Positions 29,041 through 38,618 of a DNA stretch of 64,000 bases are shown in pieces. The position numbers and the translations under genes are program-made. Each line of letters opens with the position of its first letter. The first letter of the stretch is position 1. The notes under the pieces were generated by a model. The model was not told where the DNA came from. It saw nothing but the letters and a program-made list of their open reading frames with translations, and made no database searches. Location of the stretch: positions 2,418,001 through 2,482,000 of the forward strand of contig NZ_JAFBBV010000001.1 of NCBI RefSeq assembly GCF_016907365.1. Reading direction: 5' to 3'. Source of the stretch: Oerskovia paurometabola. GTDB taxonomy: Bacteria; Actinomycetota; Actinomycetes; Actinomycetales; Cellulomonadaceae.

Positions 29041-29084
29041 GACGAAGGGCTCCCACGCGAGCCGTCGCGCGGGAGCCCTTCGTC
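29041..29084 (-). terminator. hairpin after yebC
   Basis: Perfect 14-bp arms GACGAAGGGCTCCC and GGGAGCCCTTCGTC, 16 bp downstream of the yebC stop and upstream of ruvC. Confidence 0.8.
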
Positions 29085-29099
29085 ACACCAGGGGGTGGG

Positions 29100-29858
29100 T
29101 CAGTCGTCGTTCTCGAGCTCGGCCATGACCTCGTCGCTCGCGGTGAAGTTCGCGTAGACGTTCTGCACGTCGTCGCTGTCCTCGAGGGCGTCGATGAGGC
29201 GCAGGATCTTGCGGGCGCCCTCGGCGTCGACCTCGACCTCCATGGAGGGGTGGAAGACGACGTCGGCGGAGTCGTACTCGATGCCGGCGTCCTGCAGCGC
29301 GGTGCGGACCGCGACGAGGTCGGTGGCCTCGGTGAGGATCTCGAACGTGTCGCCCTCGTCGGTGACCTCCTCGCCGCCCGCCTCGAGGACGGCCTCCATG
29401 ACGTCGTCCTCGGTGGTGCCCTCCTTGGGGACCACGATGACGCCCTTGCGGGAGAACAGGTAGGACACCGAGCCCGGGTCGGCGAGCTGGCCGCCGTTGC
29501 GCGTGAACGCGATGCGGACCTCGGCGGCGGCGCGGTTCTTGTTGTCGGTGAGGCACTCGACGAGGACGGCGATGCCGCCCGTGCCGTAGCCCTCGTACAT
29601 GATCGTCTGGTAGTCGGCGCCGCCGGCTTCCTGGCCCGAGCCGCGCTTGAGGGCGCGGTCGATGTTGTCGTTGGGGACCGAGGACTTCTTGGCCTTCTGG
29701 ACGGCGTCGAAGAGCGTGGGGTTACCGGCGAGGTCCCCGCCGCCCGTGCGGGCCGCGACCTCGATGTTCTTGATGAGCTTGGCGAACAGCTTGCCGCGCT
29801 TGGCGTCGATCACGGCCTTCTTGTGCTTGGTCGTAGCCCACTTGGAGTGTCCTGACAT
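29100..29858 (-). CDS. yebC: YebC/PmpR family protein
   Basis: A 252-residue member of the YebC family ([28 protein letters not shown] start, truncated here only in description; [19 protein letters not shown] and related motifs follow). The family was first described as transcriptional regulators. Many YebC2/TACO1-type members are now known to help ribosomes through proline-rich stretches. Its position before ruvC is conserved. The ATG lies 7 bp after the pdxT stop, so they are probably one transcript. Confidence 0.95.
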   Translation of the reverse strand: MSGHSKWATTKHKKAVIDAKRGKLFAKLIKNIEVAARTGGGDLAGNPTLFDAVQKAKKSSVPNDNIDRALKRGSGQEAGGADYQTIMYEGYGTGGIAVLVECLTDNKNRAAAEVRIAFTRNGGQLADPGSVSYLFSRKGVIVVPKEGTTEDDVMEAVLEAGGEEVTDEGDTFEILTEATDLVAVRTALQDAGIEYDSADVVFHPSMEVEVDAEGARKILRLIDALEDSDDVQNVYANFTASDEVMAELENDD

Positions 29859-29865
29859 ACCCCTG

Positions 29866-30525
29866 TTACTCCTTCACGATTGCGACGAAGAGCTCGTGCA
29901 CCCGCGCATCGCCCGTGATCTCGGGGTGGAAGGAGGTGGCGAGCAACGTTCCCTGACGTACTGCGACGATTCTACCTGCGTCTTCGCCCGCGCCCGCGGA
30001 GGGGGCCACGTCCGGGGCCTGGGCCGGCGCAGCGGGCACCGAGGCGCCCCGGTGGCGGGTGCGTGCCAGGACCTGGACCCCGGGGCCGATCTCCTCGACC
30101 CAGGGGGCGCGGATGAACGCGGCGGGCACGGGCCCGCCGCGGACGCCCGACATCTCGACGGACGACTCGAACGAGTCGACCTGGCGCCCGAACGCGTTGC
30201 GGCGCACCGTGACGTCCAGTCCGCCGAGGGTCTGCTGGTCGTGCGTGGCGCCCAGGACGCGGTCGGCGAGCAGGATCATGCCCGCGCACGACCCGTACAC
30301 GGGCAGCCCGGCCCCGATCGCGGTGCGCAGCGGGTCGAACAGCTCGAAGATCCGCAGCAGCTTGTCGATCGTGGTCGACTCCCCGCCGGGCAGCACGAGG
30401 CCGTCGATCGCGGCGAGCTCGGTGGGGCGCCGCACGGTGACGGCGCGGGCACCGGCCACCTCGAGGGCGGCCACGTGCTCGCGGACGTCGCCCTGCAGGG
30501 CGAGGACTCCAATGACCGGTTTCAC
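29866..30525 (-). CDS. pdxT: pyridoxal 5'-phosphate synthase glutaminase subunit PdxT
   Basis: Class I-type glutaminase that supplies ammonia to PdxS for PLP synthesis. The 219-residue protein has the LPGGEST motif (45-51), nucleophile Cys80 in [11 protein letters not shown], and the His200/Glu202 pair in SFHPEIT. Residues about 157-184 are an Ala/Pro/Gly-rich insertion just before the last catalytic strand, not usual in the family. It lies 96 bp downstream of the NUDIX gene and 7 bp upstream of yebC. Confidence 0.95.
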   Translation of the reverse strand: MKPVIGVLALQGDVREHVAALEVAGARAVTVRRPTELAAIDGLVLPGGESTTIDKLLRIFELFDPLRTAIGAGLPVYGSCAGMILLADRVLGATHDQQTLGGLDVTVRRNAFGRQVDSFESSVEMSGVRGGPVPAAFIRAPWVEEIGPGVQVLARTRHRGASVPAAPAQAPDVAPSAGAGEDAGRIVAVRQGTLLATSFHPEITGDARVHELFVAIVKE

Positions 30526-30621
30526 GATCGCCCATCGTACGCGCCGCCTGCCGCGCGCTGCGTGGGTGCCCGACGGCGGCGCTCGGCCCGGGTGCTCGCC
30601 GGGCGGGTGGGGCCGGGTGGG

Positions 30622-31239
30622 CTACTCGGTGGCTTCGCCGAGGTGTCGGGTGCTCCCGTCCCAGCCGTGCAGGAGCGGTTGGAGGAGGTCGGGCAGCCCG
30701 GCGGGGAAGACCTCGATGGTCACGGCGCGCAGCTCGGGCAGGGTCCACCAGCGCATCTCGTCGACGACGTCGTGCTCGACCTCGGTCCAGCCGTCGCGGG
30801 TCAGGGGACGGTTCGTGTGCTGGTCGGTGAGGCGGGCGAGGTAGAAGACCTCGTCCTGTCGGCAGCGTTCGCGGTAGAAGTCGAAGATCGCGGAGCGGGT
30901 CCACACGGGGCCCTCGAGCGCGGTGGGGTCCAGGTGCAGCCCGGTCTCCTCGCGGACCTCGCGCACCGCGGCGTCGAGGTCGCTCTCGCCGGGTTCGATG
31001 CCGCCGCCGATGGTGAACCACCAGGAGCGGTCGGGCTGGTCGGTGTCGTGGCCGCGGGCGAGCAGGACGCGGTCCGCGGCGTCGAGGAGCAGGACGCGGG
31101 CGCCGCGCCGGTGGCGCAGCCCGTCGGGGCCCAGGACCCAGTCGGGGCCGAGGGACGTCGGGGCGGACGGGGTGGGCGCAGCGGGTGCGTCCACCCCGTC
31201 CGGGGTGGTGCCGGCGGGCCGGTCGGGGGTGCCCGTCAC
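30622..31239 (-). CDS. NUDIX hydrolase
   Basis: A 205-residue NUDIX enzyme with a complete Nudix box (first Gly at GGIEPGES, then REVREETGL), so metal binding and pyrophosphohydrolase activity should be intact. The first 40 residues are Pro/Thr/Ala-rich. The start is uncertain: GTG 31239 is the best candidate, because further upstream the frame overlaps pdxS. It lies between pdxS and pdxT, so PLP-related metabolites or nucleotides are possible substrates, but nothing in the sequence fixes the specificity. Confidence 0.85.
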   Translation of the reverse strand: MTGTPDRPAGTTPDGVDAPAAPTPSAPTSLGPDWVLGPDGLRHRRGARVLLLDAADRVLLARGHDTDQPDRSWWFTIGGGIEPGESDLDAAVREVREETGLHLDPTALEGPVWTRSAIFDFYRERCRQDEVFYLARLTDQHTNRPLTRDGWTEVEHDVVDEMRWWTLPELRAVTIEVFPAGLPDLLQPLLHGWDGSTRHLGEATE

Positions 31240-31297
31240 GAGGGGGACACGCAGGAGTGCCCCCGGGGCTCCGGGACGCCCCGACCGGCCGGCGGGG

Positions 31298-32221
31298 TCA
31301 CCAGCCGCGCTCGGCGAACTGGATCGATCGCGCGGGTTCGTCGACGTTGAGGCCGACCATGGCCTCGCCCAGGCCGCGCGAGACGTCCGCGAGGACGGCC
31401 GGGTCGTCGTAGAACGTGGTGGCCTTGACGATCGCGGCCGCACGCTGGGCGGGGTTGCCGGACTTGAAGATGCCGGAGCCGACGAACACGCCCTCGGCGC
31501 CGAGCTGCATCATCATGGCGGCGTCGGCCGGGGTCGCGATGCCGCCCGCGGTGAACATGACCACGGGCAGCTTGCCCGTCGCGGCGACCTCCTTGACGAG
31601 CTCGTACGGCGCCTGGAGCTCCTTGGCCGCGACGAACAGCTCGTCCTCGGGCAGAGACGTCAGGCGGCGGATCTCGGCGCGGATCGTGCGCATGTGCGTC
31701 GTCGCGTTGGACACGTCGCCCGTGCCGGCCTCGCCCTTGGAGCGGATCATGGCCGCGCCCTCGGTGATACGGCGCAGGGCCTCGCCCAGGTTCGTCGCCC
31801 CGCACACGAACGGCGCGTCGAACGCCCACTTGTCGATGTGGTGGGCGTAGTCGGCCGGGGTCAGGACCTCGGACTCGTCGATGTAGTCGACGCCCAGGGC
31901 CTGCAGCACCTGCGCCTCGACGAAGTGGCCGATGCGGGCCTTGGCCATGACGGGGATCGAGACGGCCGCGATGATGCCGTCGATCATGTCGGGGTCGCTC
32001 ATGCGCGAGACGCCGCCCTGGGCGCGGATGTCCGCCGGGACGCGCTCGAGCGCCATGACGGCCACCGCACCGGCGTCCTCGGCGATCTTCGCCTGCTCAG
32101 GGGTGACGACGTCCATGATGACGCCGCCCTTGAGCATCTCGGCCATGCCGCGCTTGACCTTGGCCGAGCCGACGACGTCGGTCACCTGGGGGCTGTTCTC
32201 GCCGGAATTCTCCACGGACAC
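31298..32221 (-). CDS. pdxS: pyridoxal 5'-phosphate synthase lyase subunit PdxS
   Basis: TIM-barrel enzyme that makes PLP from ribose 5-phosphate, glyceraldehyde 3-phosphate and ammonia from PdxT. Catalytic lysine in [15 protein letters not shown], the phosphate-binding [21 protein letters not shown] region (named here in part: [12 protein letters not shown]) and the C-terminal tail are present. GTG 32221 gives 307 residues and has GAGG 8 bp upstream. A GTG at 32254 would add 11 residues ([11 protein letters not shown]) and cannot be excluded. Confidence 0.95.
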   Translation of the reverse strand: MSVENSGENSPQVTDVVGSAKVKRGMAEMLKGGVIMDVVTPEQAKIAEDAGAVAVMALERVPADIRAQGGVSRMSDPDMIDGIIAAVSIPVMAKARIGHFVEAQVLQALGVDYIDESEVLTPADYAHHIDKWAFDAPFVCGATNLGEALRRITEGAAMIRSKGEAGTGDVSNATTHMRTIRAEIRRLTSLPEDELFVAAKELQAPYELVKEVAATGKLPVVMFTAGGIATPADAAMMMQLGAEGVFVGSGIFKSGNPAQRAAAIVKATTFYDDPAVLADVSRGLGEAMVGLNVDEPARSIQFAERGW

Positions 32222-32342
32222 CGCGAAACCTCGAATCTTCACGTTGGGACGCACGAGCAGGGGTCACGCTCGCGCCGCCGACATGCTTGCACGTCACCAC
32301 CAGTCTACGGACGCGCGCTCACCCCTCGGGCACGGCGACCGC

Positions 32343-33014
32343 TCAGGGGTTGCGGTCCAACCCCGAGGGCCAGGCGTCGTCCAGCTCGACCGTGACCGGC
32401 ATGGGCGCGTGCCCCGCCAGGGAGAACGCCCGGGCGTACCAGGTGCGGCGCAGGCGCTGCGTCTGCGCGACGGCCTCGTTGTGGAAACGGCGGGCGATCT
32501 GCGCCCGGTACCAGGCCCCCCCCAGCGCGGCCAGCAGGTCGGCCCCCAGGGGCGAGGCGCGGATCTCCGCGACGTCCTGCGGGTCCTCGAGCGCCGCGCG
32601 CAACGTGGCCGACAGGTCGCTCTCCGCCATCGCGCGCTGCATCCCGACCCCCGCCAGGAGGCGAGGCGCCTGCACCAGCGGTGCGCCGCCGTCGGGCCTG
32701 CGCACCCCCTCCGGGGCCACCACCAGCTCCGCCAGGCCCGGCACCGCGGCCGCGACCTCCCGCATGCGCAGGTCGTCGTCCAGGACCGCGTACGCGGCCT
32801 CCGCCACCAGGACCGAGCTCGCCGGGTCCAGCTCCCCCGCCCCCGCCAGGTCCAGGGCCGCCGACGCACGCCGCTCGAGCTGCGCGTCCAGCGCCAGCCG
32901 CGACGCCATGACCTTGCGGTGCAACCGGTCCAGCCGCGAGGCCGCGACCCACAGCGCCCACCCCGCCACCAGCACCACGGCCACCACGATGATGGCGATC
33001 TCCGACCACGTCAC
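32343..33014 (-). CDS. hypothetical membrane-anchored protein of the PIM operon
   Basis: A 223-residue protein with one N-terminal membrane helix (about residues 5-25, IAIIVVAVVLVAGWALWVAA) and a soluble helical domain with no motif I recognise (LDRLHRKVMASRLALDAQL, WYRAQIARRFHNEAV). Its GTG start overlaps the pimA stop by 4 bp (GTGA), so it is co-translated with pimA. The corresponding slot in mycobacteria is Rv2609c, a membrane protein of unknown role. I infer a link to phosphatidylinositol-mannoside assembly or to the membrane surface where PimA works, without direct evidence. Confidence 0.8.
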   Translation of the reverse strand: MTWSEIAIIVVAVVLVAGWALWVAASRLDRLHRKVMASRLALDAQLERRASAALDLAGAGELDPASSVLVAEAAYAVLDDDLRMREVAAAVPGLAELVVAPEGVRRPDGGAPLVQAPRLLAGVGMQRAMAESDLSATLRAALEDPQDVAEIRASPLGADLLAALGGAWYRAQIARRFHNEAVAQTQRLRRTWYARAFSLAGHAPMPVTVELDDAWPSGLDRNP

Positions 33015-34228
33015 GACGGGTTCCTCTCCTGCTCCGCGCGGGGCCACAACCCCAACCGGCGGCCGCCACGCAACGACGCCGGGTCCTCGTGCACCGGGAT
33101 CACGGCGTCCGAGGCCGCCAACGCCATCTCGTACACCGCGAGCACCTCGGCCGTCACCGTCGACCAGTCGAACCTGCGCACGAACGAGATCGCCCGCTCG
33201 CAGTACCGCTCCCGGCCCGCAGGGTCCGCCAGGACCCGCACCACCGTCTCCGCCAGCGCGGCCGAGTCCCCCACCGGGAACAACGCCCCCGCCTCCCCCT
33301 CGTCCAGGACCCGGCGGAACGCCCCCAGGTCCGAAGCCACCACGCACGCCCCCGCGCTCATCGCCTCCACCAGCACGATCCCGAAGCTCTCACCGCCCGT
33401 CTGCGGAGCGACGTACAGGTCCACCGACGACAGCAGCGACGCCTTCTCCTCGTCCGAGATCGACCCCAGGAACTCCACGGCGCTCGCGGCCTCGCCCAGC
33501 GCCTCCAGGGCGTCGGCACGCCCCTGGTCCCCGCGACCCGCGACCAGGAAGCGCGCCCCCGGGACCTGCTCCAGGATGCGCGGGATCGCGGCCGTCAGGA
33601 CCGGAAGGCCCTTGCGCGGCTCGTCCAGTCGCCCCAGGAACGCGATCGTCGGCGCGTCCGGCGTCCCCTGCCACCTCGCCGACGGCTCCGCGGCGGCGAA
33701 CGTGTCGACGTACACCCCGTTCGGGATCACGACCGCGTCACCACCCATGTGCTCCACGAGGGTGCGCCGAGCGTCCTCCGAGACCGCGATGCGCGCCGAG
33801 ATCTTCTCCAGGCTCTGCCGCACCAGCGGGTACACCACCTGCAGCGCCCGCGACCGGATCAGGGCCGTGTGGAACGTCGCCACGATCGGCCCCTGCGCGA
33901 TCCACAGCGCCAGCATGCTCAGGGACGGCGTCACCGGCTCGTGCAGGTGCAGCACGTCGAACTGGCCCGCGTCCAACCAGCGGCGCACGCGCGCTGCGGT
34001 GACCGGGCCGAACGTCATGCGCGCCACCGAACCGTTGTACTTCACCGGCACCGCACGCCCCGCGGACGTGATGTAGTCCGGGATGGGAGTGTCCTCGTCC
34101 GCCGGCGCCAGCACCGACACCTCGTGACCCTGCGCCATGAGCGCCTCCGCCAGGTCCCGGATGTGGAACTGCACACCGCCCGGGACGTCGAACGAGTACG
34201 GGCACACGATCCCGACCTTCAGGCTCAT
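33011..34228 (-). CDS. pimA: phosphatidylinositol mannosyltransferase PimA
   Basis: GT4-family glycosyltransferase that adds the first mannose from GDP-mannose to phosphatidylinositol. The 405-residue protein has the N-terminal FDVPGGVQFHIRDLAEAL, the acceptor-side HLHEPVTPSL, and the nucleotide-sugar site APQTGGESFGIVLVEAM with the EX7E glutamates. It lies between patA (4-bp ATGA overlap) and the hypothetical membrane protein (4-bp overlap), which is the conserved actinobacterial PIM operon. Confidence 0.93.
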   Translation of the reverse strand: MSLKVGIVCPYSFDVPGGVQFHIRDLAEALMAQGHEVSVLAPADEDTPIPDYITSAGRAVPVKYNGSVARMTFGPVTAARVRRWLDAGQFDVLHLHEPVTPSLSMLALWIAQGPIVATFHTALIRSRALQVVYPLVRQSLEKISARIAVSEDARRTLVEHMGGDAVVIPNGVYVDTFAAAEPSARWQGTPDAPTIAFLGRLDEPRKGLPVLTAAIPRILEQVPGARFLVAGRGDQGRADALEALGEAASAVEFLGSISDEEKASLLSSVDLYVAPQTGGESFGIVLVEAMSAGACVVASDLGAFRRVLDEGEAGALFPVGDSAALAETVVRVLADPAGRERYCERAISFVRRFDWSTVTAEVLAVYEMALAASDAVIPVHEDPASLRGGRRLGLWPRAEQERNPS

Positions 34229-35223
34229 GCCGAGCCCACCGCCCCTCCACCAGTCGAACCCTGCGCGTCCTTCGCCCGCGTCCGGGCGTACCGGTCCGGG
34301 TCCAGGTCCGCCACGAACACCTTCTGCAGCATGTGCCAGTCCTCCGGGTCCGCGGCGACGCCCTCCGCCAGCTGGTCCACCCACGCCTGCGTCACCGCCG
34401 CCACCCGCTCGCTGCGCGGCACACCGTCCGGCACCGTGACCGGCGGGAAGAACCGGATCACGATCCCCCACGGGGTCCCCGCCGCCCGACGACGCACCCC
34501 CGTCAACCGCTCGTACCGGATCGAGGCCGTCAACAACGGCGCCCCCGTCGAGACCGCCAGCGCGGCCGGTCCCGCCGCCACCCGGGCCCGCTCACCGAAC
34601 AGGTCCACCTCCACGCCCCGCGACGTCAGGTCACGGTCGGCGAGCAACGGGATGAGCTTGCCCGGCCCCCGCGCACCGCGCATCAGCTCACGGAACACGT
34701 CCCCGTCCCCCAACGCCAGGATCTCGATCCCCAACGAGTTACGGAACGCCAGGAACTCCTGGAACAGCTCCTCGGGCTTGAGCCGCTCCGCGACCGTCAG
34801 CACCGGAGCGATGTGCGGCGTCGCGTACGCCCCCGCCAGGTCCCAGTTGCCCATGTGCCCCAGCGCCAGCACCGGGGTCACCCCCTGCGACGTGAACCGC
34901 TGGCAGTTCTCGTACCCCTCCAACCGCACCCGCGCCTCGATCTGCGCAGGAGACGCCGCCGGCAACGTGAACGCCTCGCGGTAGTACCGCATGTACGAGC
35001 GCATGCCCGCCCGGCTCAGCCGGCGCAGGCCCCGCGCGTCCAGGTCCGGACGGACCCGCGCCAGATTCCTCTCCAGCTGCGGCACGCCCCCCTTGCGCGT
35101 CGCCCACGCCACGTCCGCGATCGCCGTGAACAACCCCCGCAGCAGCGGCTCCGGCACCTTGTGCGCGTTGCGCCACGCGAACGTGAACGCCTTGTCAGCA
35201 CTCACCCCCACGTCAGGCACCAC
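34225..35223 (-). CDS. patA: phosphatidylinositol mannoside acyltransferase PatA
   Basis: Lysophospholipid-acyltransferase (LpxL/HtrB-like) family enzyme that acylates PIM. The HX4D catalytic motif is HMGNWD (in ALGHMGNWDLAGAY), followed by LLADRDL and the EVDLFGERA region. It has 332 residues from the GTG at 35223, which overlaps the pgsA stop by 11 bp; GTGs at 35220 and 35205 are alternatives. The gene sits directly between pgsA and pimA. Confidence 0.92.
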   Translation of the reverse strand: MVPDVGVSADKAFTFAWRNAHKVPEPLLRGLFTAIADVAWATRKGGVPQLERNLARVRPDLDARGLRRLSRAGMRSYMRYYREAFTLPAASPAQIEARVRLEGYENCQRFTSQGVTPVLALGHMGNWDLAGAYATPHIAPVLTVAERLKPEELFQEFLAFRNSLGIEILALGDGDVFRELMRGARGPGKLIPLLADRDLTSRGVEVDLFGERARVAAGPAALAVSTGAPLLTASIRYERLTGVRRRAAGTPWGIVIRFFPPVTVPDGVPRSERVAAVTQAWVDQLAEGVAADPEDWHMLQKVFVADLDPDRYARTRAKDAQGSTGGGAVGSA

Positions 35224-35860
35224 CCTCGGACGCCGCAGCCCCGCCCGACGGCGCAGCCCCCGCCGCGACCGCCTGACGACGCACCGTCGCCATGCGCTGC
35301 ACGACCGTCACGGCGCTCGCGGCCGCGAGCAGCCCCAGCACCACGACCAGCACCGCCACCGGCAGCCCCAGACCCACGAGCCCCGCCGCGACGAGCGTCA
35401 CGACCAGCCGGTCGGCCCGTTCCGCGATGCCGACCGCGGCCGTCATGCCGAGCCCCTCGGCCCGGGCTCGCGCGTACGGGACCACCGACCCGAGCACCAG
35501 GCAGGCGAGCCCCACCGTGATGCCCCACGTGTTCTCCGTGCGCACGAACCACACGATCAGGCCCGTGAAGATCGCGGCGTCCGCCAGGCGGTCCAGCGTC
35601 GAGTCCAGGAACGCGCCCCACGGCCCAGAGCGCCCCGACAGCCGCGCCATCACACCGTCGAGCGCGTCCGAGAACGCGAAGACCATGATCGCCATGGTCC
35701 CCGCGAACAGGTGCCCTGTCGGGAACAGCCACAGCGCGGACGCCACGACCCCGAGCGTCCCCACGATCGTGACCGCGTCCGGGGACACCCCGACACGCAG
35801 CAGGAACGCCGCGATCGGCGTGAACAACCTCGTCACGACGGCGCGCAGCCGACCGAACAT
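35213..35860 (-). CDS. pgsA: phosphatidylinositol phosphate synthase (CDP-alcohol phosphotransferase)
   Basis: Membrane enzyme joining CDP-diacylglycerol and inositol phosphate. The 215-residue protein carries the full CDP-alcohol phosphotransferase signature, starting DALDGVMAR and ending GAFLDSTLD (D-x2-D-G-x2-A-R-x8-G-x3-D-x3-D). Five or six membrane helices are visible. The Ala/Gly-rich C-terminal tail is short. It starts directly at the HIT stop codon and overlaps patA, so it is the first step of the PIM operon. Confidence 0.93.
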   Translation of the reverse strand: MFGRLRAVVTRLFTPIAAFLLRVGVSPDAVTIVGTLGVVASALWLFPTGHLFAGTMAIMVFAFSDALDGVMARLSGRSGPWGAFLDSTLDRLADAAIFTGLIVWFVRTENTWGITVGLACLVLGSVVPYARARAEGLGMTAAVGIAERADRLVVTLVAAGLVGLGLPVAVLVVVLGLLAAASAVTVVQRMATVRRQAVAAGAAPSGGAAASEGGA

Positions 35861-36499
35861 CTAGCTCTCCTCGGAAGTGGGCGCCACCGGCGCCACGTCG
35901 TTCTCGTCGGCCGCCTCGGGGCCCGCAGGCCCTACGTCGTCCCACGCCGCCGCCAACCGTGCCCGGGTGTCCCCCAGGAGCTCGGGCACGGCCTTGGTGT
36001 GCGCCACGATCGGCAGGAAGTTCGCGTCCCCCGACCACCGCGGCACCACGTGCTGGTGCAGGTGCGCCGCGATACCGGCCCCCGCGACCGCTCCCTGGTT
36101 CATACCCAGGTTGAAACCGTCGGGACCCGACACCGCACGCGTGACCCGCATCGCCTGCTGCGTCAGCCGCGCCAGCTCGTCGGTCTCCTCGGGCGTGAGC
36201 TCCGTGTAGTCCGACACGTGCCGGTACGGGCACACCATCAGGTGCCCCGGGTTGTACGGGTACAGGTTGAGCACCACGAAGCACCACGTGCCCCGCGCGA
36301 CGACCAACCCGTCCTCGTCGGACAGCGCAGGGACCCGGCAGAACGGGCACGACGACGACCGGTCGTCGACCGGCTTGTCCTGCCCACCGATGTAGACCAT
36401 CCGGTGCGGCGTCCACAACCGGTCCATCCCGTCGTCGAACCGAGGATGCCCCTGCGGGCCCTCGACCGAGTACCCGGCCACTGCGCCGTCCGACGTCAC
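35861..36499 (-). CDS. HIT family protein
   Basis: A 212-residue histidine-triad nucleotide hydrolase or transferase. The triad is HLHQHVVPRW, and a CPFC pair near residue 55 (SCPFCRVP) suggests a zinc site as in Ap4A-phosphorylase-like HIT proteins. N- and C-terminal extensions (Asp/Glu-rich at the C-terminus) flank the domain. Its place between thrS and pgsA matches Rv2613c, reported to be an Ap4A phosphorylase; assigning that activity here is inference. Confidence 0.88.
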   Translation of the reverse strand: MTSDGAVAGYSVEGPQGHPRFDDGMDRLWTPHRMVYIGGQDKPVDDRSSSCPFCRVPALSDEDGLVVARGTWCFVVLNLYPYNPGHLMVCPYRHVSDYTELTPEETDELARLTQQAMRVTRAVSGPDGFNLGMNQGAVAGAGIAAHLHQHVVPRWSGDANFLPIVAHTKAVPELLGDTRARLAAAWDDVGPAGPEAADENDVAPVAPTSEES

Positions 36500-36502
36500 G
36501 CG

Positions 36503-38512
36503 TCAGACCTGGCTGCGCTCGCGGACCGCAGACACGATCCGCTCGACGGCCTCGGCCACGGGCACGCCGTTGTCCTGGCGCCCGTCGCGGTACCGGAACG
36601 ACACCGCGCCGGCCTCGACGTCCTCGCCACCGGCGATGAGCACGAACGGCACCTTCTCCTTGGCCGCGTTGCGGATCTTCTTGGCGAACCGGTCGTCGGA
36701 AAGGTCGAGCTCGGCGCGGATGCCGCGGGCCTTGAGCTCGGCGACGACGTCCTTGAGGTAGTCGTCGAACGCCTCGGCCACCGGGACGGCGAGCACCTGG
36801 ACAGGCGCCAGCCAGGCCGGGAAGAGCCCCGCATAGTGCTCGATGAGCACACCCATGAACCGCTCGATCGAGCCGAACTTGGCCGAGTGGATCATCACCG
36901 GCTGCTGCTTGGTGCCGTCTGCCGCCGTGTACTCCAGGCCGAAGCCCTTCGGCTGGTTGAAGTCGTACTGCACCGTGCCCATCTGCCACGTGCGGCCGAT
37001 GGCGTCCTTGGCCTGGACCGAGATCTTGGGGCCGTAGAAGGCAGCGCCGCCCGGGTCCGCCACGAGCTCGAGGCCCGACTCGACCGCGACCTTCTCCAGC
37101 ACAGCGGTGGCCTTGGCCCAGTCCTCGTCGGTGCCGACGAACTTGTCGGGCTTGGAGTCGTCCCGCGTCGACAGCTCCAGGTAGAAGTCGTCGAGGCCGA
37201 AGTCGGTGAGCACCGACAGCATGAAGTTCAGCAGGTGCTTGACCTCGTCCGGAGCCTGCTCGGGCGTGACGTAGGAGTGCGAGTCGTCCTGGGTCAGGCC
37301 GCGCACACGCGTCAGGCCCTGGACCACGCCGGACTTCTCGTACCGGTACACGGTGCCGAACTCGAACAACCGGATCGGCAGCTCGCGGTACGAGCGCCCG
37401 CGGCTCGAGAAGATCAGGTTGTGCATGGGGCAGTTCATCGCCTTGAGGCGATAGCGCCCGTGGTCGCCGACCTCCTCGAGGTCGAGCGCCGGGAACATCG
37501 TGTCCGCGTAGTACGGCAGGTGGCCGGAGGTGAAGAAGAGCTCTTCCTTGGTGATGTGCGGGGTGCCGACGTAGGAGAAGCCCTCCTCGATGTGGCGCTG
37601 GCGGACGTAGTCCTCCATGACCCGCTTGATCACGCCGCCCTTGGGGTGGAACAGCGGCAGGGCCGAGCCGACCTGGTCGTTGAACGAGAACAGGTCCATC
37701 TCGGCACCGATGCGACGGTGGTCGCGGCGCTCGGCCTCGGCCAGGCGCTCGGTGTAGGCGCGCAGCTCGTCCTTGGTGGGCCACGCCGTGCCGTAGACGC
37801 GCTGGAGCTGGGGGTTCTTCTCGCTGCCGCGCCAGTAGGCCGCGGCGCTGCGCATGAGCTGGAAGCCGTTGCCGATGAGGCGAGTGCTGGGCAGGTGCGG
37901 GCCGCGGCACAGGTCCTTCCAGGCCACGGAGCCGTCGCGACGCAGGTTGTCGTAGATGGTGAGCTCGCCGGCGCCGACCTCGACCGACACGCCCTCCCCC
38001 GCTGCGTCGTCGGCCGAGCCGGAGCCCTTGAGGCCGATCAGCTCGAGCTTGTAGGGCTCGTTCGCGAGCTCGGCGCGCGCCTCGTCCTCGGTCACGACGC
38101 GACGCCTGAACGTCTGGCCGTCCTTGACGATGCGGGCCATGGCCTTGTCGAGGGCCTTGAGGTCGTCGGGGGTGAACGGGGTCTCGACGTCGAAGTCGTA
38201 GTAGAAGCCGTCACGGATGGGCGGGCCGATGCCGAGCTTGGCGTCGGGGTTGACCTGCTGGACTGCCTGGGCCAGGACGTGGGCGGCCGAGTGGCGCAGC
38301 ACGTCGAGGCCGTCGGGCGAGTCGATGGTCACGCCCTCGACCTCGTCGCCCTCGGCGACGGCGGTGTCGAGGTCCTTGAGCTGACCGTTCACGCGCAGGA
38401 CGACGACGTCACGGCGGCCCTGGAACAGGTCCAGGCCGGTCGTCCCCGTCTCCACCGTGGTCCGTTCTCCGTCGAGAGTGATGGACAAGGGTGACGAGAG
38501 AACGTCTGACAC
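36503..38512 (-). CDS. thrS: threonyl-tRNA synthetase
   Basis: A 669-residue class II synthetase: N-terminal TGS domain, editing domain ([14 protein letters not shown] with the His pair), catalytic core ([39 protein letters not shown]) and anticodon-binding domain ([15 protein letters not shown]). The stop is 3 bp before the HIT start, so thrS-HIT-pgsA-patA-pimA-hypothetical look like one long operon. I see no T-box leader in the 106-bp upstream gap. Confidence 0.97.
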   Translation of the reverse strand: MSDVLSSPLSITLDGERTTVETGTTGLDLFQGRRDVVVLRVNGQLKDLDTAVAEGDEVEGVTIDSPDGLDVLRHSAAHVLAQAVQQVNPDAKLGIGPPIRDGFYYDFDVETPFTPDDLKALDKAMARIVKDGQTFRRRVVTEDEARAELANEPYKLELIGLKGSGSADDAAGEGVSVEVGAGELTIYDNLRRDGSVAWKDLCRGPHLPSTRLIGNGFQLMRSAAAYWRGSEKNPQLQRVYGTAWPTKDELRAYTERLAEAERRDHRRIGAEMDLFSFNDQVGSALPLFHPKGGVIKRVMEDYVRQRHIEEGFSYVGTPHITKEELFFTSGHLPYYADTMFPALDLEEVGDHGRYRLKAMNCPMHNLIFSSRGRSYRELPIRLFEFGTVYRYEKSGVVQGLTRVRGLTQDDSHSYVTPEQAPDEVKHLLNFMLSVLTDFGLDDFYLELSTRDDSKPDKFVGTDEDWAKATAVLEKVAVESGLELVADPGGAAFYGPKISVQAKDAIGRTWQMGTVQYDFNQPKGFGLEYTAADGTKQQPVMIHSAKFGSIERFMGVLIEHYAGLFPAWLAPVQVLAVPVAEAFDDYLKDVVAELKARGIRAELDLSDDRFAKKIRNAAKEKVPFVLIAGGEDVEAGAVSFRYRDGRQDNGVPVAEAVERIVSAVRERSQV

Positions 38513-38549
38513 GGTGCGCGCTCCTAGCGGCTCGACAGGGCAGTGGAAA

Positions 38550-38573
38550 GGGCGCCACCAGACGGCGGCGCCC
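38550..38573 (-). terminator. short hairpin downstream of small antitoxin-like gene
   Basis: GGGCGCC/GGCGCCC arms with a 10-nt loop, about 45 bp after the stop of the small minus-strand gene and upstream of thrS. Confidence 0.4.
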
Positions 38574-38618
38574 CTCGATGTTACCGACCTCGACCGGTCG
38601 CGTGCTTACCGCGCCGGA

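Noticed and set aside
34991..38494. Plus-strand open frame of over 1,100 codons opposite thrS, HIT and pgsA
   Set aside because: Antisense shadow; composition is Arg/Val/Asp/His-rich without domains, whereas thrS, HIT and pgsA on the minus strand have complete motifs.
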